Below are positions 52,287 to 60,926 of a stretch of 64,000 nt of DNA, piece by piece (position 1 is the first letter of the stretch; each line of letters opens with the position of its first letter). Made by a program: the position numbers and the translations under genes. A model generated the notes under the pieces. It did not search any database and was not told the origin of the DNA. It was given only the letters and a program-made list of their open reading frames with translations. Origin of the DNA: Rhizobium sp. BK313 (GTDB taxonomy: Bacteria > Pseudomonadota > Alphaproteobacteria > Rhizobiales > Rhizobiaceae); assembly GCF_014193655.1 (NCBI RefSeq), contig NZ_JACHZQ010000003.1, positions 682,001 to 746,000 on the forward strand, read 5' to 3'.

Positions 52287-52981
52287 TGACCATCACCATT
52301 GCGCTTCCCTCCAAGGGCCGGATGAAGGACGATTGCTCCGCGATCTTCGAGCGCGCCGGCATGCCCATCGTTGCCGTCGGCAATGACCGCTCCTATCGCG
52401 GCCGTGTCGAAGGCTGGGACGATGTCGAAGTCGCCTTCCTGTCGGCTTCGGAAATCTCGCGCGAAATAGGCAATGGCAGCGTCGATTTCGGCGTTACCGG
52501 CGAGGATCTGGTGCGCGAGGGGTTGGCCGATGCCGACCGCCGCGTCGAGTTCTGTGCCCGCCTCGGCTTTGGCCATGCGGATGTCGTGGTTGCCGTCCCG
52601 GATATCTGGCTTGATGTCGACACTATGGCTGATCTGGGCGATGTCGCCGCTGATTTCCGCGCACGGCGCGGACGCAGGCTGGCGATCGCCACCAAATATT
52701 GGCGGCTGACGCAACAGTTCTTTTCCAGCCAGCACGGCATTCAGCTCTACCGTATCGTCGAAAGCCTCGGTGCGACGGAGGGGGCGCCTGCCGCCGGCTC
52801 CGCTGACATTATCGTCGACATCACCTCGACCGGCTCGACGCTGAAGGCGAACCATCTGAAGGTGCTCTCCGACGGTACCATCCTGCGCTCCGAGGCTTGC
52901 CTCGTCCGCGCACGCAAAGAGAGCCATGAGGGCGATCCGATGGTTCAGCGCATCATTGCCGCCGTGCGCGCCGCTCTCTGA
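52286..52981 (+). CDS. hisG: ATP phosphoribosyltransferase, short form
   Basis: 231 residues, lacking the C-terminal regulatory domain of long HisG, which agrees with the presence of hisZ. It catalyses the first step of histidine synthesis (ATP + PRPP). It starts MTITIALPSKGRMKDD and contains VDFGVTGEDLVRE and the PRPP-binding segment DIIVDITSTGSTLKANHLKV. Its ATG shares a base with the hisZ stop. A bidirectional terminator follows. Confidence 0.95.
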   Translation: MTITIALPSKGRMKDDCSAIFERAGMPIVAVGNDRSYRGRVEGWDDVEVAFLSASEISREIGNGSVDFGVTGEDLVREGLADADRRVEFCARLGFGHADVVVAVPDIWLDVDTMADLGDVAADFRARRGRRLAIATKYWRLTQQFFSSQHGIQLYRIVESLGATEGAPAAGSADIIVDITSTGSTLKANHLKVLSDGTILRSEACLVRARKESHEGDPMVQRIIAAVRAAL

Positions 52982-53007
52982 TATTTCCTGATCTGTTTGA
53001 CGATATG

Positions 53008-53041
53008 AAAAAGCCCGCCGGGAAAAACGGCGGGCTTTTTT
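53008..53041. terminator. Bidirectional terminator between hisG and doxX-type gene
   Basis: 10-bp stem AAGCCCGCCG/CGGCGGGCTT with a 7-base loop, with A-run before and T-run after, so it can end both convergent transcripts. Confidence 0.85.
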
Positions 53042-53063
53042 ATGCTTGGGAGGTCTTGAACAA

Positions 53064-53507
53064 TCAGGCGACTGCGTAGGCGCCGCGGCGTGCGTCGAGC
53101 GAATAGACGCCCGGGCCGTTGGTGGCGAGCATGACGTAGGCGCCGGCGAGCGTGACGTTCTTCAGGAAGTTGACGAAGTTCAGGCCGTTGATCCAGCCGT
53201 TGGCAGCGGCCGGGAAATCCGGAACGTTGACGGTCGGCAGGTGGAAGACGACGCCGGTGAAAATGCAGAACAGTGCGAGCAGCCAGCCGACGATGCGGAT
53301 CTGGAAGCCGATGAGAACGCAGACGCCGGTGACGAATTCGAAGGTGCCGGCGAGGTAGGTAAGAAGTGTGGCGGCGGGCATGCCGGCGCCGGCGATCATA
53401 CCTGCAGTGCCCGACGGATCGGTGAGCTTGCCGAAGCCGGCGAAGATGAACATGAAGGCGAGCAGGATGCGCGCCACGAGGATGATGATGTTATTGGTGT
53501 TGGACAT
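53064..53507 (-). CDS. DoxX-family membrane protein
   Basis: 147 residues, four helices. It begins with an early ILLAFMFIFAGFGKLTDPSG, the DoxX/DoxD signature, and later has FLKNVTLAGAYVMLA. DoxX proteins are associated with redox or thiol stress in other bacteria; the precise role here is open. The start at 53507 has GGAG upstream; a longer frame to 53597 is not conserved-looking. It is divergent from the GST gene with about 215 bp between starts. Confidence 0.9.
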   Translation of the reverse strand: MSNTNNIIILVARILLAFMFIFAGFGKLTDPSGTAGMIAGAGMPAATLLTYLAGTFEFVTGVCVLIGFQIRIVGWLLALFCIFTGVVFHLPTVNVPDFPAAANGWINGLNFVNFLKNVTLAGAYVMLATNGPGVYSLDARRGAYAVA

Positions 53508-53721
53508 GACTGTCTCCAGTAAAGGTGGTCGGTGCCGTGAGTGACAATTTCTGAGGGCAGTTATTCGCGATTTTGCTGAGATTGAAAAGATAAACAACTG
53601 CGCACAATTAGTTCACAATTATTGAACAATCTCTCGCAATCGGCACTCTTCCCATGCGCTCCATATCGGCTATGTTGGCGCGAATTTATTCGCGAGATCA
53701 TGATCTTCAGAAGGAAGCCCG

Positions 53722-54429
53722 ATGGCCGATTTGTCCTCTTTTCCGATTACCAAGCGCTGGCCCGCCAGCAATTCGGATATTGTCCAGCTCTATTCGCTGC
53801 CGACTCCGAATGGCGTCAAGATTTCGATTGCGCTCGAAGAACTCGGTCTTCCCTATGAGGCGCATCTGGTATCTTTCGGCACCAATGACCAGAAATCGCC
53901 GGAGTTCGTTTCGCTGAACCCGAACGGCCGCATCCCGGCGATCATCGATCCCAACGGCCCTGACGGTAAGCCGATCGGCCTGTTCGAATCCGGTGCCATC
54001 CTCGTCTATCTCGCTGAAAAGACCGGAAAGCTCATGCCCAGAGATGCTGCCGGGCGCTACGAGACATTGCAGTGGGTATTCTTCCAGATGGCCGGCATTG
54101 GCCCTATGTTCGGGCAGTTCGGCCACTTCTTCAAATTCGCCGCCGACAAGGTTGCCAACAACTCCTATCCGGTGGAGCGCTATCGCGATGAGGCCAAGCG
54201 CCTGCTGAGCGTCTTGGAAAACCGTCTGAAGGGCCGCCAGTGGATCATGGGCGACGAATACACCATCGCCGACATCGCCACTTTCCCGTGGGTTCGCGGC
54301 GTCGACGTCTTTTATGGTGGCCGGGAGGTTCTCGAATTCGCAAGTTTCCCCACGGTCATGGATTGGCTCGAACGCGCCATCGCTCGCCCGGCGAGCCAGC
54401 GCGGCCTGAATATTCCGAAGCGGGATTGA
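53722..54429 (+). CDS. Glutathione S-transferase family protein (YfcG/Ure2p-like)
   Basis: 235 residues. The N-terminal thioredoxin-like domain (about residues 20-105) has YSLPTPNGVKISIALEELGL and EFVSLNPNGRIPAII, followed by ESGAILVYLAEKTGKLMP, which binds glutathione. The long C-terminal helical domain has QFGHFFKFAADKVANNSYPV, a pattern of the YfcG/YghU group. These act as glutathione-dependent disulfide reductases. A terminator follows. Glutathione supply would come from gshA in this window. Confidence 0.9.
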   Translation: MADLSSFPITKRWPASNSDIVQLYSLPTPNGVKISIALEELGLPYEAHLVSFGTNDQKSPEFVSLNPNGRIPAIIDPNGPDGKPIGLFESGAILVYLAEKTGKLMPRDAAGRYETLQWVFFQMAGIGPMFGQFGHFFKFAADKVANNSYPVERYRDEAKRLLSVLENRLKGRQWIMGDEYTIADIATFPWVRGVDVFYGGREVLEFASFPTVMDWLERAIARPASQRGLNIPKRD

Positions 54430-54456
54430 TATCGAGTATTCCTGTACGCGACCCAG

Positions 54457-54483
54457 GGCCGGTCCGAAAGGATCGGCCTTTTT
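54457..54483 (+). terminator. Rho-independent terminator after the GST gene
   Basis: 9-bp stem GGCCGGTCC/GGATCGGCC closed by a GAAA tetraloop, then TTTTT. Confidence 0.9.
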
Positions 54484-54494
54484 CGTTCAGGGTG

Positions 54495-55004
54495 CTATTG
54501 CCGGCTCGCCAATTGGCTGCCCGGCTCGAGTTTGAAACGCGGAAACAGGAAGACGCCCACCATGCTGCCGGCGTGTTTTCCTTCAGTGCCGATCGATTCG
54601 CCGACGCAGAAGATCGGCTGGCGATGCCCGCCGATGCTGAGCGCCGTGGTGGAGTAGCAGAAGCAGGAAGACGCGGTTGCCGCCTGCTCGAACAGGTCAA
54701 GGATGCGGGCGCGGTCATGGGCGTCGTAGCAATGCATCAGACTCAACAGGCCGCATTCCGACGAGGTCAACCCATGCAGCATGGTGCTCCACTGACCAAG
54801 CTTGATAATGCCGCTCGATAAATCGCCGGTCCATCCTTCGGAGACGCAGAATTGCGCCAGAAGATCAGGATCATGTCCATCGAACTCCAATGACCCAGGA
54901 GCGAAAGGTGCGGCAAGATTGGCTTTGGCGATCTTGAACAAGATATTCCCCAGCTTGAGGCGCGGGTTCCCCTGCGCGCGCTTCAATCGAATTCTATGCA
55001 TCAT
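54495..55004 (-). CDS. Cytoplasmic protein of unknown function
   Basis: 169 residues from the tandem ATG-ATG start at 55004. It begins MMHRIRLKRAQGNPRLKLGN and has five Cys, including the cluster ATASSCFCYSTTALSIGG and ECGLLSLMHCYDAH. No known domain was recognised. It has no signal peptide. Just upstream of the start is an inverted repeat GGAGCGACGCTCC (minus strand), close enough to affect initiation. The frame could start at 55076, adding 24 residues. The region 55005-55345 upstream is AT-richer and has no gene I can support. Confidence 0.6.
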   Translation of the reverse strand: MMHRIRLKRAQGNPRLKLGNILFKIAKANLAAPFAPGSLEFDGHDPDLLAQFCVSEGWTGDLSSGIIKLGQWSTMLHGLTSSECGLLSLMHCYDAHDRARILDLFEQAATASSCFCYSTTALSIGGHRQPIFCVGESIGTEGKHAGSMVGVFLFPRFKLEPGSQLASRQ

Positions 55005-55348
55005 TGGATGGAGCGTCGCTCCGCATATTGCACAGCTAAGGACTGGCGAAGCCGCATCTTCGCCGACCCCATCCACACCGGGCGTGCTTCCGGATCGTCA
55101 ATTCAAAGTATCAAGTCACTTCAAGTAATGATTCTACGCGAGCTATCTATCAAAAAGGTTATGATTATACGGCCGCGGATAAAGCGTGCCGAAAACAAGT
55201 AAAATTTATGTGCTCTGCAACAATCCCTCGAAAATCATTGCGCTGCGATTTATAGGGGCTTTTCTGAAAACGGCAATGGGGCAATTTGCGTAAAATTGCA
55301 CAGTTGCAAAATCTTTTGAAACTTGCACCGCAGCAGGTTCAGCGCAAA

Positions 55349-55376
55349 TGAAAAGGGCGGCCCAAGAGCCGCCCTT
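55349..55376 (-). terminator. Rho-independent terminator after groEL
   Basis: On the minus strand AAGGGCGGC and GCCGCCCTT form a 9-bp stem followed by TTTTC. It lies 51 bp after the groEL stop. Confidence 0.8.
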
Positions 55377-55426
55377 CGTCAATTCCGGATGTCGGAATGA
55401 ACAGTCGTCATAAGGCTGATGCCTTA

Positions 55427-57064
55427 TCACATCATGTCCATGCCGCCCATGCCGCCCATGCCGCCCGGCATAGCCGGAGCGTCCTTCTTCGGCAGCTCGG
55501 CGATCATGGCTTCGGTGGTGATCAGCAGCGAGGCAACCGAAGCTGCGTCCTGGAGAGCCGTACGAACGACCTTGACCGGGTCGACGATGCCCATGGCGAT
55601 CATGTCGCCATAAACGCCCGTCTGAGCGTTGTAGCCCCAGTTGTCTTCGTTCTTGTCGAGGATCTTGCCGACAACGATGGAGGCTTCATCACCAGCGTTT
55701 TCAGCGATCTGACGGCAAGGAGCCTGCAAAGCGCGACGGACGATGTTGACGCCGGCTTCCTGATCGTCGTTTTCACCCTTGACGGTGATCTTGACGGAGG
55801 AGCGCAGCAGAGCGGTGCCGCCGCCCGGTACGATGCCTTCCTGAACAGCAGCGCGCGTCGCGTTGAGAGCGTCGTCGATGCGGTCCTTCTTTTCCTTGAC
55901 TTCGACTTCCGTCGAGCCGCCAACGCGGATGACGGCAACGCCACCAGCGAGCTTGGCGAGCCGCTCCTGCAGCTTTTCGCGGTCGTAGTCAGAAGAGGTT
56001 TCTTCGATCTGGGCCTTGATCTGGGCAACACGGCCTTCGATGTCGGACTTGGCGCCAGCGCCGTCGACGATCGTGGTGTTTTCCTTGGAGATCGAAACCT
56101 TCTTGGAACGGCCGAGCATGTCGAGGGTAACCGACTCCAGCTTGATGCCGAGGTCTTCGGAGATGACAGTGCCGCCCGTCAGGATGGCGATGTCTTCCAG
56201 CATGGCCTTGCGGCGGTCGCCGAAGCCCGGAGCCTTGACGGCAGCGATCTTCAGACCACCGCGCAGCTTGTTGACGACGAGCGTTGCAAGAGCTTCGCCT
56301 TCGACGTCTTCAGCAATGATGAGGAGCGGCTTACCGGTCTGAACGACGGCTTCGAGAACCGGAAGCATGGCCTGCAGGTTCGAGAGTTTCTTCTCGTGCA
56401 GCAGGATGAACGCGTCTTCGAGGTCGGCGATCATCTTTTCCGGGTTGGTTACGAAGTAGGGGCTGAGGTAGCCACGGTCGAACTGCATGCCTTCGACGAC
56501 TTCGAGTTCGGTTTCGGCGGTCTTGGCTTCTTCAACCGTGATGACGCCTTCGTTGCCGACCTTCTGCATGGCTTCAGCAATATCGAGACCGATCTGCTTT
56601 TCGCCGTTTGCCGAGATCGTGCCGACCTGTGCGACTTCTTCCGACGTGTTGATCTTCTTGGCCTTGGCCTGGAGATCCTTGACGACTTCGGCAACGGCGA
56701 GATCGATGCCGCGCTTCAGGTCCATCGGGTTCATGCCGGCTGCAACTGCCTTGGCACCTTCGCGAACGATGGCCTGGGCGAGAACGGTTGCGGTCGTGGT
56801 GCCATCACCTGCGATATCGTTGGTCTTCGAAGCAACTTCGCGGACCATCTGTGCGCCCATGTTTTCGAACTTGTCTTCGAGTTCGATTTCCTTGGCGACG
56901 GTGACACCGTCCTTGGTGATGCGCGGAGCGCCGAACGACTTGTCGATAACGACGTTACGACCCTTCGGGCCGAGCGTGACCTTTACTGCGTCAGCGAGAA
57001 TGTCGACGCCACGAAGCATCTTTTCGCGGGCGCTGCGGCCGAATTTTACTTCTTTAGCTGCCAT
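55427..57064 (-). CDS. groEL: Chaperonin GroEL (60 kDa)
   Basis: 545 residues, full-length group I chaperonin. Landmarks: VTLGPKGRNVVIDKSFG near residue 35, GDGTTTATVLAQAI (ATP site) and PGGGTALLRSS near 415, and the flexible C-terminal GGM tail MPGGMGGMGGMDMM. It folds proteins in the cytoplasm with GroES. It is downstream of groES with a 75-bp gap and shares its CIRCE/sigma promoter. A long plus-strand open frame over the gene is a compositional shadow. Confidence 0.98.
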   Translation of the reverse strand: MAAKEVKFGRSAREKMLRGVDILADAVKVTLGPKGRNVVIDKSFGAPRITKDGVTVAKEIELEDKFENMGAQMVREVASKTNDIAGDGTTTATVLAQAIVREGAKAVAAGMNPMDLKRGIDLAVAEVVKDLQAKAKKINTSEEVAQVGTISANGEKQIGLDIAEAMQKVGNEGVITVEEAKTAETELEVVEGMQFDRGYLSPYFVTNPEKMIADLEDAFILLHEKKLSNLQAMLPVLEAVVQTGKPLLIIAEDVEGEALATLVVNKLRGGLKIAAVKAPGFGDRRKAMLEDIAILTGGTVISEDLGIKLESVTLDMLGRSKKVSISKENTTIVDGAGAKSDIEGRVAQIKAQIEETSSDYDREKLQERLAKLAGGVAVIRVGGSTEVEVKEKKDRIDDALNATRAAVQEGIVPGGGTALLRSSVKITVKGENDDQEAGVNIVRRALQAPCRQIAENAGDEASIVVGKILDKNEDNWGYNAQTGVYGDMIAMGIVDPVKVVRTALQDAASVASLLITTEAMIAELPKKDAPAMPGGMGGMGGMDMM

Positions 57065-57139
57065 GTTTGAAACTCCTGAATTCGCGTTGTCCGGGTTTAT
57101 GGCCCGTCAGCTTTATCGGAAAAAGGGGAAACGGCCGGA

Positions 57140-57436
57140 TTAGCCGATGATGCCCATGATGTCGGCTTCCTTCATGATCAGAAGGTCTTCGCCGTTGAGC
57201 TTGACTTCAGTACCGGACCACTTGCCGAACAGAACGCGATCGCCAACCTTGACGTCGAGTGCTACAACCTTGCCGGATTCATCGCGGGCGCCGGAGCCGA
57301 CGGCGACGATTTCGCCTTCCTGCGGCTTTTCCTTAGCGGTATCCGGAATGATGATGCCACCCTTGGTCTTTTCTTCCGACTCGACGCGACGAACGACGAC
57401 ACGGTCATGAAGGGGGCGGAAATTGGTGCTTGCCAT
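57140..57436 (-). CDS. groES: Co-chaperonin GroES (10 kDa)
   Basis: 98 residues. It starts MASTNFRPLHDRVVVRRVES, and has the mobile-loop region KTKGGIIIPDTAKEKPQ and the beta-barrel end VKLNGEDLLIMKEADIMGII. It caps GroEL. The start follows GAGGGAT. First gene of groESL, downstream of a CIRCE operator and promoter. Confidence 0.98.
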   Translation of the reverse strand: MASTNFRPLHDRVVVRRVESEEKTKGGIIIPDTAKEKPQEGEIVAVGSGARDESGKVVALDVKVGDRVLFGKWSGTEVKLNGEDLLIMKEADIMGIIG

Positions 57437-57496
57437 TGTCTAATCCCTCGATCAAATGACATTCACGGATCAGCGGGGGATCCGTATGGGGCTTTG

Positions 57497-57523
57497 TTAG
57501 CACTCTGCCTTGGCGAGTGCTAA
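57497..57523. promoter_or_regulatory. CIRCE operator (HrcA site)
   Basis: TTAGCACTC-N9-GAGTGCTAA, a perfect match to the CIRCE consensus, 61 bp upstream of the groES start. HrcA binding here represses the operon at normal temperature. Confidence 0.97.
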
Positions 57524-57531
57524 CGGACGGT

Positions 57532-57560
57532 GATTTAGGATTGGGCGTCAAACGAGTCAA
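57532..57560 (-). promoter_or_regulatory. groESL promoter
   Basis: On the minus strand TTGACT (57560-57555) and TAAATC (57537-57532) are 17 bases apart, and the overlapping CTTGAC...CCTAAAT resembles an alphaproteobacterial sigma-32 promoter. The start site would fall at the edge of the CIRCE element. Confidence 0.65.
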
Positions 57561-57703
57561 GAATGTGTCCGTGAATTTTTTCGAACGGCTCTTCATTGAC
57601 TCGCTATTGGTTTTGCCGGAAAATCCTGAGCATGGGGTTTGCGGATACCCCACGAGGCGTCACGCCGGAGTTTCGCGTCCATCTCTTTTGGAAGGGACGT
57701 AAC

Positions 57704-58525
57704 ATGACTTCGTTTAACGCCATCACCCCCGAAAAGCTTCTTCGTCTGCTGGGTACGCCGAAAACGCCCGCGATCCTCGATGTTCGCAGCGCAGATGATT
57801 TCGACGCCGATCCCTGTCTGTTGCCGGCCTCGCGCCGCCGGGACTACCAGGATGTCCAGGCCTGGGCCGCCGAATTTCGTGGCCGAAATGTCGTTTGCCT
57901 CTGTCAGCACGGCGGTAAGCTCAGCGAAGGCGTCGCCGCCTGGTTGCGGCTGGCCGGTGCTGAGGCGGAAATCCTGGACGGCGGTCTCGACGCCTGGCGG
58001 GCAGCGGGATTGCCGCTGATCCCGGTTTCGGTCCTGCCCGAGGCCAACGCGTCCGGCGCAACCGTGTGGGTAACCCGGGCCCGGCCGAAGATCGACCGTA
58101 TCGCCTGTCCGTGGCTGATCCGCCGCTTCGTAGATCCCGGCGCATCGTTTCTCTTCGTGACGGCTCAGGAAGTCGATGGCGTCGCCGAACGTTTCGGCGC
58201 GACGCCCTTCGATGTCGAAGGGGTATTCTGGAGCCATCGCGAGGAGGAATGCACTTTCGATACGATGGTGAAAGAATTCCGGCTCGAACTGCCGGCACTT
58301 CACCATCTTTCCCGCATCGTCAGGGGCGCGGATACCAACCGGCTCGACCTCGAGCCGCAGGCGGCCGGCTTGCTTGCCGTTTCGCTCGGCCTGTCGCGCA
58401 TGTATGCTGACGATCTCGAACAGTTGGATGCAGGCATGTTGTGTTATGACGCGCTTTATCGCTGGGCACGCGACGCGACGCAGGAAAAGCATGATTGGGT
58501 ATCGCATGGGGCAAGGAAATCGTGA
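57704..58525 (+). CDS. Rhodanese-ChrB fusion protein (chromate resistance)
   Basis: 273 residues in two parts. Residues 1-115 form a rhodanese-like domain (AILDVRSADDFDADP, catalytic loop CLCQHGGKLSEG). Residues 120-273 match the ChrB C-terminal domain: WVTRARPKIDRIACPWLIRR, DVEGVFWSHREEECTFDTMV and LHHLSRIVRGADTNRLDL. ChrB regulates or supports ChrA. The gene overlaps chrA by four bases (GTGA). The start at 57704 has GAAGGGA upstream. Confidence 0.88.
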   Translation: MTSFNAITPEKLLRLLGTPKTPAILDVRSADDFDADPCLLPASRRRDYQDVQAWAAEFRGRNVVCLCQHGGKLSEGVAAWLRLAGAEAEILDGGLDAWRAAGLPLIPVSVLPEANASGATVWVTRARPKIDRIACPWLIRRFVDPGASFLFVTAQEVDGVAERFGATPFDVEGVFWSHREEECTFDTMVKEFRLELPALHHLSRIVRGADTNRLDLEPQAAGLLAVSLGLSRMYADDLEQLDAGMLCYDALYRWARDATQEKHDWVSHGARKS

Positions 58526-59958
58526 GCGAAACCGTTTTGGCTGACGATCTCGCCCCGAGCCCATCCCTCGGCGAAGCCACACGGGTGTGGGCGCGCATAG
58601 GCGTCTTGAGCTTCGGTGGCCCGGCAGGGCAGATCGCGTTGATGCATCGCATGCTGGTCGAGGAGAAGCGCTGGGTCGATGAGGAGCGCTTTCTGCATGC
58701 GCTGAGCTATTGCATGCTTCTGCCCGGGCCGGAGGCGCAGCAACTTGCGACCTATATCGGCTGGCTGTTGCATGGCGTGCGCGGCGGCCTGATCGCAGGG
58801 CTTCTCTTCATCCTCCCGGGCTTTGCCGTCATCCTGGCGCTGTCGAGCTTCTACGCGCTGTTTCACGATACCAGCCTGCTCACGACCGTCTTTTTCGGCA
58901 TCAAGGCCGGCGTGCTGGCTATCGTGCTGCAGGCGCTGATCCGGCTGAGCGGCCGGGCGCTGAAGACGCGGTTCCATGTAGCGGTCGCGATCGCAAGCTT
59001 CGTTCTGCTCTTCGTCGTCGACCTGCCGTTTCCGCTGGTGGTGCTTTTGGCCGGCATCACGGGCTATGGCCGGGTACTCTACCGCGCTTACCATGATGAT
59101 CACTGGCGGCCCCGGCTGCCTCGATTCGCGACCGCCGGCATCGGCATTGGAGTTCTGCGAAGTGCCCGTGTGCGGTCTACCATCGTCACCATCCTGTGCT
59201 GGCTGGTGATCTGGCAGGCGCCGCTGTTGTTAATCCAAAATATAGACGGCCCGAAGGATATCATCGCCGAAACGCTCAGTGGCGGAACCAATGTCTTCGG
59301 CGCCATCTTCTCCTTCTTCTCCCGCATGGCGATTGTTACCTTCGGCGGTGCCTATGCGGTGCTTGCCTATGTGGCTCAAACGGCCGTCCAGCATTACGCA
59401 TGGCTGCGGCCGGGCGAGATGCTGGACGGTCTGGCGCTGGCGGAGACGACGCCGGGTCCTTTGGTATTGGTCCTCTGTTTCGTCGGTTTCATGGCCGGCT
59501 TCCGCAACCCCTTCGGCTTCGATCCCTTGACCGCGGGGTTCCTCGGCGCCAGCTTGGCGGCATGGGCGACCTTCGCACCGAGCTTTCTCTTCATCTTTGC
59601 GGGTGCGCCTTACATCGAACGGCTGCGTGGTCACGCCGGCCTGTCGGCGGCTCTTGCGGCCATTACCGCTGCGATTGTCGGGGTCATAGCCAATCTGTCG
59701 CTATGGTTCGGTCTGCATGTGCTCTTCGCCGATGTCGGGCGGCTGATCCTTTTGAGCCACCGCGTCAAGATTGAGGGCAGCGACTATGCCAACGTGCCCA
59801 TCGCCGGTATCGCCTGGCCGGCCTGGGTTACGCTCGATGTGTCGGCGTTGTTGCTTTTCATTCTCGCCATCGTGTTGGTCTTCCGTCATCGGGCAGGGAT
59901 TGCGACCGTGCTGAGCGTATCGGCCTTAGCCGGTTGTCTGCTGCGCTTCGCCGGCTAA
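58522..59958 (+). CDS. chrA: Chromate transporter ChrA
   Basis: 478 residues, about 11-12 helices, in two homologous halves as in long-chain CHR proteins. Each half starts with the family signature: FGGPAGQIALMHRMLVEEKR with LLPGPEAQQLATYIGW, and later TFGGAYAVLAYVAQ with ETTPGPLVLVLCFVGF. It exports chromate. The GTG start is inside the end of the ChrB-like gene. A later terminator was not seen; the HAD gene starts 105 bp after. Confidence 0.95.
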   Translation: MSETVLADDLAPSPSLGEATRVWARIGVLSFGGPAGQIALMHRMLVEEKRWVDEERFLHALSYCMLLPGPEAQQLATYIGWLLHGVRGGLIAGLLFILPGFAVILALSSFYALFHDTSLLTTVFFGIKAGVLAIVLQALIRLSGRALKTRFHVAVAIASFVLLFVVDLPFPLVVLLAGITGYGRVLYRAYHDDHWRPRLPRFATAGIGIGVLRSARVRSTIVTILCWLVIWQAPLLLIQNIDGPKDIIAETLSGGTNVFGAIFSFFSRMAIVTFGGAYAVLAYVAQTAVQHYAWLRPGEMLDGLALAETTPGPLVLVLCFVGFMAGFRNPFGFDPLTAGFLGASLAAWATFAPSFLFIFAGAPYIERLRGHAGLSAALAAITAAIVGVIANLSLWFGLHVLFADVGRLILLSHRVKIEGSDYANVPIAGIAWPAWVTLDVSALLLFILAIVLVFRHRAGIATVLSVSALAGCLLRFAG

Positions 59959-60062
59959 AGCGAATGCGGTCTATGTGCAGTGCAAAAACCTTTGCTCCGC
60001 TCTTGTAATTTGCTGGCCGGTTTGCGATGTCACCCCGTGATTTCTTTGACCGCGAGGACTGC

Positions 60063-60911
60063 ATGGGCAAGCGTATCGAAAGCTTTCGCGAGATCGGCAA
60101 ACTTTATGATGTCGCGCTCTGCGATGTCTGGGGCGTGCTGCACAACGGCGTCTCCGTCTATAAGGAAGCGTCGGTCGCGCTGGAGGCTGCACGCGGCGAG
60201 GGGCTCACGATTGTCCTCATCACCAATTCTCCCCGCGTGGCGCCGAAGGTGGTCCAGCAGTTGCGCGAGATCGGCGTTCCCGATAGCGCCTATGATCGCA
60301 TCGTCACCTCCGGCGACGTCACCCGCCGCCTGATTGCCGAGGGCCCGAAGAAAGTATTTCTGCTCGGCCCCGAGCGCGACATCGCCATCATCGAGGGGCT
60401 GGATGTCGAGCGCGTCGAGGCCGAAGAGGCCGAGAGCATTGTCTGTACCGGCTTCTTCGATGACGAGACCGAAACGCCCGATGATTATACCGATATGCTG
60501 ACAGCTTGGTCGGCCCGTAAAGTGCCGCTGATCTGCGCCAATCCCGATCTCGTCGTCGAGCGTGGCCACCGCATGATCCCTTGCGCCGGCGCCATGGCCG
60601 CTTATTACGACCGACTTGGCGGCGAAACGCGAATTGCCGGCAAGCCGCACCAGCCGATCTACGACGCCGCGATCGCTGCCGCGCGCGACGTGCGCGGCGA
60701 ATTCCCCTTGTCGCGCGCAGTAGCCATCGGAGACGGCATGCCGACCGATGTGCGCGGCGCACTCGATTACGGCCTCGATCTTCTTTATATCAGCCATGGT
60801 ATCCATGCCCGCGAATATGTCGTCGACGGTCACACCGACGAGGCAGCGCTCGGCGCCTTTCTGGCGCGCGAACAGGCGTCGCCGAAGTGGTGGATGCCGC
60901 GCCTTGTTTGA
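60063..60911 (+). CDS. HAD-superfamily IIA hydrolase (TIGR01459-like)
   Basis: 282 residues, the usual length for this group. Motif I is ALCDVWGVLHNGV, motif II in VLITNSPRVAP, and motif IV VAIGDGMPTDVRGALDYG. Related proteins are sugar-phosphate or nucleotide phosphatases of the NagD type; the substrate of this clade is not known to me. The start at 60063 gives the standard N-terminus MGKRIESFREI. The gene precedes ribF by 15 bp, an arrangement typical of alphaproteobacteria, so it is co-transcribed. Confidence 0.92.
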   Translation: MGKRIESFREIGKLYDVALCDVWGVLHNGVSVYKEASVALEAARGEGLTIVLITNSPRVAPKVVQQLREIGVPDSAYDRIVTSGDVTRRLIAEGPKKVFLLGPERDIAIIEGLDVERVEAEEAESIVCTGFFDDETETPDDYTDMLTAWSARKVPLICANPDLVVERGHRMIPCAGAMAAYYDRLGGETRIAGKPHQPIYDAAIAAARDVRGEFPLSRAVAIGDGMPTDVRGALDYGLDLLYISHGIHAREYVVDGHTDEAALGAFLAREQASPKWWMPRLV

Positions 60912-60926
60912 GGGGAGTGGTAGCCG

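Noticed and set aside
55397..57070. 557-codon plus-strand open frame over groEL
   Set aside because: Exact antisense of groEL, with no domain, start site or ribosome binding site.
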